NCBI GenBank assembly: GCA_021819345.1
Contig: JAKARG010000112.1
Span: 1-8,919 of the forward strand
Origin: Actinomycetes bacterium
GTDB lineage: Bacteria > Actinomycetota > Acidimicrobiia > Acidimicrobiales > Palsa-688
DNA: 8,919 nucleotides
Reading direction: 5' to 3'
The position numbers were made by a program, and so were the translations under genes. The notes beneath the pieces were generated by a model. The model was not told where the DNA came from. It did no database searches and saw nothing but the letters and a program-made list of their open reading frames with translations. Shown piece by piece: positions 1-5,202 of the stretch (position 1 is its first letter; every line of letters begins with the position of its first letter).

Positions 1-7
1 TGACGAC

Positions 8-14
8 AGGGAGG
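8..14 (+). promoter_or_regulatory. Shine-Dalgarno site of the FAH-family gene
   Basis: AGGGAGG lies 10 bases before the ATG at 25. It is the strongest and best-placed ribosome binding site in the window and fixes this start. An ATG at 17 is closer to it but reaches a stop after three codons. The TGA at bases 1-3 could be the end of an upstream gene of the same operon, but too little sequence is present to tell. Confidence 0.75.
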
Positions 15-24
15 AAATGACACG

Positions 25-861
25 ATGAGGATCGCAAGGGTCGGCGAAGCGGGAGCCGAGGTGCCGGTCGCCTCCGGGCCCGACGGGATCTGGAGGGACC
101 TGCGCCCCCTCACCCCCGAGGTGACCGGGGAATGGCTCGCCGGCGGGACCGCCGGGATCGAGCTCGAGAGCCTGCCGGTCCTCGCCGGCTCGAGCTGGCG
201 CTTCGGCCCACCGATCGCCCGGGTCGGCAAGGTGGTCTGCGTCGGGCTCAACTACCGGGACCACGCGGCCGAGACCGGCGCGGAGATCCCGCCCGAGCCG
301 GTCCTGTTCCTGAAAGGCGGCGACACGGTGATCGGCCCCGACGACGAGGTGCTCGTCCCGAGGGGCTCCACCAAGACCGACTGGGAGGTCGAGCTCGCGG
401 TGGTGATCGGCGCCACCGCCCGCTACCTGTCGTCCCCCGAGGAGTCCCTCGGCCACATCGCGGGATATGCGATCAGCAACGACGTCTCGGAGCGGGAGTT
501 CCAGCACGAGCGGGCCGGGCAGTGGGACAAGGGGAAGAACTGCGAGACCTTCAACCCGCTCGGCCCCTGGGTCGCGACCCCCGACGAGGTGCCCGACCCC
601 CAGGCCCTCGGCCTGCGGCTGTGGGTCAACGGCGTGCAACGCCAGAACGGCAAGACCGAGCAGATGGCCTACGGGGTCGCCCACCTCGTCTGGTACGTGA
701 GCCAGTTCATGGTCCTGCACCCGGGCGACGTGATCAACACCGGCACCCCCGCAGGGGTCGCCCTCGGCCTGCCCGACCACCCCTACCTGCGGGCCGGCGA
801 CGTGGTCGAGGCGGAGATCGACGGCCTCGGCCGCCAGCGCCAGACGATCGGGCAGGCGTGA
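25..861 (+). CDS. FAH-family hydrolase, probable 2,4-diketo-3-deoxy-L-fuconate/rhamnonate-type hydrolase
   Basis: A 278-residue fumarylacetoacetate hydrolase-fold protein. Residues 1-60 form a divergent N-terminal region and about 65-275 the catalytic domain. Visible family signatures are GLNYRDHAAE (74-83), DWEVELAVVIG (119-129, with E121 and E123 as likely divalent-metal ligands), NDVSERE (152-158, D153 the third ligand), the loop GQWDKGKNCETFNPLGPW (165-182) and NTGTPAGV (238-245). The NDVSERE...QWDKGK combination is typical of the subgroup often labelled ureidoglycolate lyase but shown in fucose and rhamnose pathways to cleave 2,4-diketo-3-deoxy sugar acids to pyruvate plus a hydroxyacid. 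The neighbouring C4-dehydrogenase and lactonase favour the sugar-acid role. The start is set by AGGGAGG at 8-14. The stop overlaps the next gene by four bases (GTGA), so the two are translationally coupled. Family certain; exact substrate inferred. Confidence 0.88.
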   Translation: MRIARVGEAGAEVPVASGPDGIWRDLRPLTPEVTGEWLAGGTAGIELESLPVLAGSSWRFGPPIARVGKVVCVGLNYRDHAAETGAEIPPEPVLFLKGGDTVIGPDDEVLVPRGSTKTDWEVELAVVIGATARYLSSPEESLGHIAGYAISNDVSEREFQHERAGQWDKGKNCETFNPLGPWVATPDEVPDPQALGLRLWVNGVQRQNGKTEQMAYGVAHLVWYVSQFMVLHPGDVINTGTPAGVALGLPDHPYLRAGDVVEAEIDGLGRQRQTIGQA

Positions 862-1616
862 GCGGGCTGGGGCGCTTCGCCGGCCGGCGGGCGCTCGTCA
901 CCGGGGCGGCGTCGGGCATCGGCCTGGCCGTCGCCGAGCAGCTCGAGAGCGAAGGGGCGACGGTGGTGGCCCTCGACCGGGAGCCATCGGCGCCGGCTGG
1001 CTGGGCCGGCGGGTATGTCTCCGCCGACGTCACCGACGACCCGGCGGTGCGCGCCGGGGTGGCTTCGGCGCTCGGGACCCTGGGCGGGCTCGACCTGCTC
1101 GTGAACAACGCCGGCATCGGCGCCCAGGGTCGGGTCGAGGACAACAGCGACGAGGAGTGGCACCGGGTCTTCGACGTCAACGTGGTGGGCATGGTGCGGG
1201 TGACTCGCGCTGCGCTGCCGGCGTTGCGGGCCTCCGAGGCGGCGGCGATCGTCAACACCTGCTCGATCGCCGCGACCGCCGGACTGCCCCAGCGGGCGCT
1301 CTACTCGGCGACCAAGGGGGCGGTGCTGTCGCTCACCCTGGCGATGGCCGCCGACCTGCTCCCCGAGGGGGTCCGGGTCAACGCGGTCAACCCGGGCACC
1401 GCCGACACGCCCTGGATCGGCCGGCTCCTCGCCGCGGCGGACGACCCGGCCGCGGAGCGCGCCGCCCTCGAGGCCCGCCAGCCGCACGGCCGCCTGGTCT
1501 CCGCAGCGGAGGTCGCCGACGCCATCTGCTACCTCGCTTCGCCCGCCGCGGGCTCGACGACGGGCACCTGGCTGGCGGTCGACGGGGGCATGGACCGCCT
1601 GCGGCTGCGTAGGTAG
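858..1616 (+). CDS. Short-chain dehydrogenase/reductase, probable 2-keto-3-deoxy-L-fuconate (sugar acid) 4-dehydrogenase
   Basis: A 252-residue classical SDR starting at GTG 858, four bases inside the preceding gene. It has the cofactor motif TGAASGIG (15-22), an acidic D40 after the second strand (predicting NAD rather than NADP), NNAG (83-86), N108, S136 and the catalytic Y149-x3-K153. PGTADTP (179-185) and the C-terminal VDGGM are typical of the group that includes 2-keto-3-deoxy-L-fuconate dehydrogenase and BDH2-like enzymes. In this pathway the enzyme oxidises the C4 hydroxyl of a 2-keto-3-deoxy sugar acid, giving the substrate of the upstream FAH hydrolase. The reading frame is open far upstream across the FAH gene, but that part has no SDR similarity, so GTG 858 is preferred. 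Its ribosome site (GGGCAGG, 850-856) lies directly against the start codon, so coupling from the upstream gene probably drives it. Other SDR substrates cannot be excluded. Confidence 0.88.
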   Translation: MSGLGRFAGRRALVTGAASGIGLAVAEQLESEGATVVALDREPSAPAGWAGGYVSADVTDDPAVRAGVASALGTLGGLDLLVNNAGIGAQGRVEDNSDEEWHRVFDVNVVGMVRVTRAALPALRASEAAAIVNTCSIAATAGLPQRALYSATKGAVLSLTLAMAADLLPEGVRVNAVNPGTADTPWIGRLLAAADDPAAERAALEARQPHGRLVSAAEVADAICYLASPAAGSTTGTWLAVDGGMDRLRLRR

Positions 1617-1622
1617 GGGGAA

Positions 1623-2558
1623 GTGGCTGCAGGCGGAGGGGGGGAAATACCCGGCGCCAACCGAGTCGAGCCTGCCTGGAGGGTGGACGCCCACCACCAC
1701 CTCTGGGACCTCGCGACGCGCCCGCAGCCCTGGACCGAGGGCGAGCCGAGCTTGGCGAGGTCTTTCTCCTTCGAGGACCTCCGAGGCCACCTCGACCGCC
1801 ACGGCATCGCGGCCGGCGTCGTCGTCCAGACCGTCGCGGTAGCCGCCGAGACCCCCGAGCTGCTCGCCCTGGCCGCCGCCGAGGCCCGCATCGCCGGGGT
1901 GGTCGGCTGGGTCGACCTCGAGCGCCCCGGAGCCGGCGAGGCGATCGCCGCTCTCCGGGAGGGGCCCGGCGGCGCCCGTTTGGTCGGGGTCCGCCACCTG
2001 GTCCAAGACGAGCCGGACCCGGCCTGGCTCGCCCGGCCGGCGGTGCGCGCCGGGCTCGGGGCGGTCGGCGACGCCGGCCTGGTCTACGACCTGCTGGTCC
2101 GGCCCCGCCAGCTGGAGGCCGCGATCGCTGCCGTGGCGGCGCTGCCCGGGGTCCGCTTCGTGCTCGACCACGCCGGCAAGCCGGAGATCGCCGCCGGCGG
2201 CCTGGAGCCCTGGCGGGGCCTCGTCGGGCGCCTCGCCGCCCTGCCCAACGTGGCGGTCAAGCTCTCCGGCCTGGTGAGCGAGGCCGACCGGGCGCGCTGG
2301 AGCATCGAGCAGCTCCGGCCATTCGCCGAGGTGGTCCTCGAGGCCTTCGGGCCGGAGCGTGTGATGTTCGGCTCCGACTGGCCGGCGTGCCTGCCGGCGG
2401 CGGGCTACGACCAGGTCTTCGAGGCTGCGCAGGCTTGCTGCGCCGGCCTCGGCCCTGCGGAGACCTCGGCGGTCTTCGCCGGCACCGCCCGGGCCTGGTA
2501 CCGCCTCGAGGTGCCCGGGGTTCCCGGGGTTCCCGAGGTCCCCGGGGAGCCGCAGTGA
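1623..2558 (+). CDS. Amidohydrolase-2 family lactonase, probable L-fuconolactonase-like sugar lactonase
   Basis: A 311-residue metal-dependent TIM-barrel hydrolase of the L-fuconolactonase type (COG3618-like). Visible hallmarks are DAHHHLW (22-28; H24 and H26 form the HxH metal pair), GVRHLVQDEPD (122-132), VLDHAGKP (180-187, with H183), KLSGL (213-217) and FGSDWP (249-254, catalytic D252). It should open a sugar-acid lactone made by a sugar dehydrogenase, feeding a dehydratase that is not in the window. The start is uncertain. GTG 1623 has only two bases between a G-run and the codon. A strong purine run at 1635-1647 precedes an in-frame ATA, which is not a normal start. GTG 1683 would give the compact start just before DAHHHLW seen in many relatives but has no spaced ribosome site. 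The C-terminus ends in four VPG/VPE triplets (297-308) made by a 9-base repeat. The stop overlaps the larA start (GTGA). Confidence 0.86.
   Translation: MAAGGGGEIPGANRVEPAWRVDAHHHLWDLATRPQPWTEGEPSLARSFSFEDLRGHLDRHGIAAGVVVQTVAVAAETPELLALAAAEARIAGVVGWVDLERPGAGEAIAALREGPGGARLVGVRHLVQDEPDPAWLARPAVRAGLGAVGDAGLVYDLLVRPRQLEAAIAAVAALPGVRFVLDHAGKPEIAAGGLEPWRGLVGRLAALPNVAVKLSGLVSEADRARWSIEQLRPFAEVVLEAFGPERVMFGSDWPACLPAAGYDQVFEAAQACCAGLGPAETSAVFAGTARAWYRLEVPGVPGVPEVPGEPQ
2511..2546 (+). repeat. Four tandem 9-base units coding a VPG tail
   Basis: Units at 2511, 2520, 2529 and 2538 read gtgcccggg, gttcccggg, gttcccgag and gtccccggg. They are in frame and encode VPG, VPG, VPE and VPG at the C-terminus of the lactonase. 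The last unit runs into GGGGAG (2544-2549), the ribosome binding site of the next gene. Confidence 0.85.
2544..2549 (+). promoter_or_regulatory. Ribosome binding site of larA, within the lactonase coding end
   Basis: GGGGAG ends five bases before GTG 2555. This decides the larA start, although the frame is open far upstream. Its G-rich core comes from the last unit of the 9-base repeat. Confidence 0.65.
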
Positions 2559-3841
2559 GCACCACGACGGTGGGCGTCGCCTACGGGCGGGGGCGCCTGG
2601 AGCTCGAGCTGCCCGCCGAGGCGCTCTGCGTCGTCGAGCCTCGCTACGCCCCGGCCCTGGCCGACCTGCCCGGCGCGCTGCAGGCCTGCCTCGCCTCCCC
2701 GGTCGCCGGGCCACCTCTCGCCGAGCTGGTCCCCCCGGGCGCCAGCGTGGCGATCGCCATCTGCGACGTGACCCGGCCCCAGCCGCGCCGGGAGATGCTC
2801 GGCGCCCTGCTCGAGCACTTGGACGGGGTGGTGCCCGACGAGGCGGTGAGCGTGCTCGTCGCCACCGGGTCGCATCGCGCCAGCACCGCCGCCGAGCTCG
2901 AGGCGATGCTCGGTGCCGAGCTGCTCGGGCGGCTCCGGGTGCTCGACCACGACGCCGCCGACCCGGCCCGCCTCGCCTACGTGGGCGTGCTCGGCGAGGG
3001 GGTGCCGGTCTGGCTCGACCGGGCCAGGCTGGAGGCCGAAGTCCGGGTCACCACCGGCTTCGTCGAGCCGCACTTCTTCGCCGGCTTCTCCGGCGGGCCC
3101 AAGCTCGCCGCTCCCGGGCTCGCCGGCTTGGAGACCATCCTCACCCTCCACGACGCCCGCCGCATCGGCCACCCCGACGCCCGCTGGGGGGTGACGGTGG
3201 GCAACCCGGTGCACGACGACATCCGGGCGATCGCCGTGGCGACCGGGGTGCACTTCGGCTTCGACGTGGTGCTGAACCGTGACCAGGAGGTGGTCGCCGC
3301 CTTCGCCGGCGAGCTGTTCGCCGAGCACGCCGCCGCGGTCGCCGCCTGCCGGGAGCTGTCGATGGTCGGCGTCGCGCGCCCGGCCGACGTGGTGGTCACC
3401 TCCAACGCCGGCTATCCCCTCGACCAGAACCTCTACCAGAGCGTCAAGGCGATGTCCGCGGCCGCCGAGATCGTGAGGCCCGGCGGGACGATCGTCGTCG
3501 CCGCCGAGTGCGCCGACGGCTTCCCCGACCACGGCTCCTACCGCCGGCTGCTGCGCTCGGCCCCCGACCCTGGCGCGCTCCTCCGTCGGATCGCCTCCAG
3601 CCCCGAGGTCGTCGCCGACCAGTGGCAGGTCCAGGTCCAGGCCCGGGTCCAACAGCAGGCCAGGGTGCTGGTCCACACCGGGGGGCTGTCGGCCGACGAG
3701 CTCGCCGAGGCCCATCTCGGGGCCTGCGAGGACATCTCCGCCGCGGTGGCCGACGCGCTCGCCCGTGCCGGAGCGGGAGCCACCGTGGCGGTCCTCCCCG
3801 AGGGCCCGACCACCATCCCCTACCTGCTCTGCCCCACATGA
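2555..3841 (+). CDS. larA: LarA-family nickel-pincer 2-hydroxyacid racemase
   Basis: A 428-residue homologue of lactate racemase LarA, close to the usual length of about 425. Every active-site residue I recall from Lactiplantibacillus LarA is present within one position: R74 (DVTRP), H107 (ATGSHR), H173 and K183 in EPHFFAGFSGGPK (171-183; the lysine covalently holds the nickel-pincer nucleotide), H199, Y294/Q295/K298 in DQNLYQSVK (290-298) and W357 (DQW). It should therefore be catalytically competent and need the LarB, LarC and LarE cofactor enzymes, none of which is in the window. The family contains racemases and epimerases of several 2-hydroxyacids, so lactate specificity is not proven. 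It ends a pathway whose C3 product is a 2-hydroxyacid, and a glycerate kinase follows, so L-lactate or L-glycerate are the candidates. GTG 2555 overlaps the lactonase stop by four bases. A Q/V-rich stretch (356-370) is ordinary helix for the family. Confidence 0.9.
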   Translation: MSTTTVGVAYGRGRLELELPAEALCVVEPRYAPALADLPGALQACLASPVAGPPLAELVPPGASVAIAICDVTRPQPRREMLGALLEHLDGVVPDEAVSVLVATGSHRASTAAELEAMLGAELLGRLRVLDHDAADPARLAYVGVLGEGVPVWLDRARLEAEVRVTTGFVEPHFFAGFSGGPKLAAPGLAGLETILTLHDARRIGHPDARWGVTVGNPVHDDIRAIAVATGVHFGFDVVLNRDQEVVAAFAGELFAEHAAAVAACRELSMVGVARPADVVVTSNAGYPLDQNLYQSVKAMSAAAEIVRPGGTIVVAAECADGFPDHGSYRRLLRSAPDPGALLRRIASSPEVVADQWQVQVQARVQQQARVLVHTGGLSADELAEAHLGACEDISAAVADALARAGAGATVAVLPEGPTTIPYLLCPT

Positions 3842-3962
3842 GGCTCGGCCCCTGGCGTCCGCCGTCCCTGGCGCCCTGGGATGAGCCTCGGCCGGCTCTC
3901 TGCGGCGGGCCCCGACGCTCGACCTCGGTGAGCCTCGACCTCGACCAGACATCGAGGCTCGG
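3842..3962 (+). promoter_or_regulatory. Intergenic segment with four GAGGCTC/GAGCCTC copies
   Basis: These 121 bases break the run of overlapping genes. GAGGCTC occurs at 3840-3846 (reaching into the larA stop) and 3954-3960; its reverse complement GAGCCTC occurs at 3883-3889 and 3930-3936. The first pair could form a 7-bp stem with a 36-base loop, and the second pair a longer, tighter hairpin. CCCTGGCG is also directly repeated at 3850-3857 and 3866-3873. No T-run follows either hairpin, so an ordinary intrinsic terminator is unlikely. Operator sites or an RNA-level control of the downstream kinase are possible. No convincing promoter was seen. Confidence 0.5.
3930..3960 (+). promoter_or_regulatory. 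Hairpin covering the ribosome site of the glycerate kinase
   Basis: GAGCCTCGA (3930-3938) and TCGAGGCTC (3952-3960) are perfect 9-base inverted repeats around a 13-base loop. The right arm contains GAGG (3954-3957), the only plausible Shine-Dalgarno site for the TTG start at 3963. Folding would hide that site. The pairing is seen in the sequence; a regulatory role is inference. Confidence 0.5.
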
Positions 3963-5105
3963 TTGAGCGGGGGGTTGCTCGTCGCTGCACCGGACAAGTT
4001 CCGAGGGTCGCTGTCGGCGGCGGAGGTGGCCGCGGCGATGGGTGCCGGCGCGCTGGCCGCCGGATGGGACGTCCGTCTCCTGCCGCTCGCCGACGGCGGC
4101 GAGGGCACCCTGGAGGTCCTCGGGGGAGCGAACCGCCGCAGCTCGGTCACCGGACCGCTCGGGACGCCGGTCGAGGCGGCCTGGCGCCTCGAGGGCGAGC
4201 GGGCAGTGATCGAGGCGGCCGCCGCCGCCGGCCTCGCCCTCGCCGGCGGCCGGGAGGTCAACGACGCGCTCGGCGCGACCACCGCCGGGGTCGGGGAGCT
4301 GATCGGCCTCGCCGCGGCCGCCGGGGCGCGCGAGGTGCTCGTCGGAGTCGGAGGGTCGGCAAGCACCGACGGGGGGCTCGGGGCGCTGCGTGCCCTCGGC
4401 GAGCGGCCCTTCTGCGAGCTCGGGGTCACCGTGCGGGTCGCCTGCGACGTGACCACCCGGTTCCTCGACGCGGCCCGGCTCTTCGGCCCGCAGAAGGGCG
4501 CCGGCCCCGAGGAGGTGGAGATCCTCACCCGCCGCCTCGCCGAGGCCGCCGAGCACTACCGCGCCCGGCTCGGCGTCGAGGTCGCCGGGCTGTGCGGCAG
4601 CGGGGCTGCCGGGGGGCTCGCCGGGGGGCTGGCCGCCCTCGGCGCCCACCTGGAGAGCGGCTTCGAGCTGGTCGCTTCCGTCGCCGGGCTCGACGACGCC
4701 CTCGGCGAGGCCGCCGGCGAGGCCGACCGTGGCGGGGTGGTCGGCGGGGGGGGCGACCGTGGCCGCGGGGCCGCCGGGGATGCCGACCATGGCGGCGCCT
4801 CCAGGCCCCCGTCCGAGGCCCGCCGGGGCGGTCGGCTCGGGGCGGTGGCCACCGGTGAGGGGCTCCTCGACGCCACCTCTACCGAGGGCAAGGTCGTGGC
4901 CGGGGTCGCCGCCCGGGCCCTACACTTCGGGCTCCCCGTCCTCGCCGTCGTCGGTCACTGCACCCTCGATCCCTCCGAGTGCCCCCCCGGCACCGAGGTC
5001 GTCTCGCTCACCGATGCCTTCGGGTCCGCCCGCTCCTGGGCCGAGCCGGCTGCCCTCGTCGCCGAGGCCACCACCTCCTGGCTGCAGCGGCTACCGCCCC
5101 GCTGA
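3963..5105 (+). CDS. Class-I glycerate 2-kinase (GarK/GlxK family) with a low-complexity insertion
   Basis: A 380-residue glycerate kinase that should phosphorylate D-glycerate with ATP to 2-phosphoglycerate in the cytoplasm. Family signatures: APDKFRGSLSA (9-19), PLADGGEGT (41-49), GGSASTDGG (130-138), CDVTTRFLDAARLFGPQKGA (161-180), GSGAAGGLAGG (212-222) and TGEGLLDATSTEGK (297-310). From GGSASTDGG to CDVTT it matches the compact actinobacterial form, which lacks about 35 residues found in E. coli GarK at that place. An insertion of about 40 residues (roughly 252-292, Gly/Asp/Arg-rich) sits just before the TGEG motif, where relatives run almost directly into the ADLVVTGEG strand; it is built from a 30-base repeat. 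The core motifs are intact, so activity is still likely. The start is TTG 3963 behind GAGG; TTG 3975 is a weaker alternative. It follows larA by 121 bases, so it may be under separate control. Confidence 0.87.
   Translation: MSGGLLVAAPDKFRGSLSAAEVAAAMGAGALAAGWDVRLLPLADGGEGTLEVLGGANRRSSVTGPLGTPVEAAWRLEGERAVIEAAAAAGLALAGGREVNDALGATTAGVGELIGLAAAAGAREVLVGVGGSASTDGGLGALRALGERPFCELGVTVRVACDVTTRFLDAARLFGPQKGAGPEEVEILTRRLAEAAEHYRARLGVEVAGLCGSGAAGGLAGGLAALGAHLESGFELVASVAGLDDALGEAAGEADRGGVVGGGGDRGRGAAGDADHGGASRPPSEARRGGRLGAVATGEGLLDATSTEGKVVAGVAARALHFGLPVLAVVGHCTLDPSECPPGTEVVSLTDAFGSARSWAEPAALVAEATTSWLQRLPPR
4722..4811 (+). repeat. Three degenerate 30-base tandem repeats inside the glycerate kinase
   Basis: Copies start at 4722, 4752 and 4782, exactly 30 bases apart, with the conserved heads gccgaccgtggcgg, ggcgaccgtggccg and gccgaccatggcgg. 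They are in frame and encode ADRGGVVGGG, GDRGRGAAGD and ADHGGASRPP at residues 254-283. The tails have diverged, so the duplication is not very recent. Confidence 0.75.
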
Positions 5106-5161
5106 GCGCCTGCGCGCCACCGGCGGCCCCGGACTACGGGAGATCGTCGGCGGTCGGCCGA

Positions 5162-5191
5162 TTGCCCGATACGCCGGGAGGTAGGTAGCGT
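5162..5191 (+). promoter_or_regulatory. Candidate promoter giving a very short leader
   Basis: TTGCCC (5162-5167) and TAGCGT (5186-5191) are 18 bases apart and resemble housekeeping -35 and -10 boxes. Transcription would begin near 5198, only about five bases before the ATG at 5203, so the message would be nearly leaderless. The 97-base gap after the glycerate kinase fits a new transcription unit here. The match is weak in so GC-rich a background. Confidence 0.3.
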
Positions 5192-5202
5192 CGGGGCTCG
5201 TC

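Noticed and set aside
132..857. Upstream extension of the dehydrogenase frame across the FAH gene, as a possible larger fusion
   Set aside because: The extension is Arg/Pro/Gly-rich noise. The SDR cofactor motif sits at the normal distance from GTG 858, which overlaps the FAH stop in a standard coupling arrangement.
783..2714. Long minus-strand open frame of over 600 codons
   Set aside because: It lies opposite three well-identified genes and its product is Arg/Gly/Pro-rich with no recognisable motif. High GC removes stops from the third-position-complement frame.
3839..3889. Intrinsic terminator after larA
   Set aside because: The possible stem is only 7 bp with a 36-base loop and no T-run follows, so I list it only as part of the repeated-motif segment.
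3508..3966. Plus-strand open frame spanning the larA end and the intergenic gap
   Set aside because: The product is Arg/Pro/Gly-rich and mostly overlaps larA in another frame, and no ribosome site or motif supports it.
2405..4528. Minus-strand open frame of about 700 codons, and others at 3444-4790, 5134-6051 and 7412-8908
   Set aside because: They are antisense to larA, glycerate kinase, the fusion and MFS genes, with low-complexity products and no domain signature.
5106..5161. Terminator after the glycerate kinase
   Set aside because: Short GC-rich self-complementary bits exist (for example TCGGCCGA at 5154-5161), but none has a clear stem-loop plus T-run.
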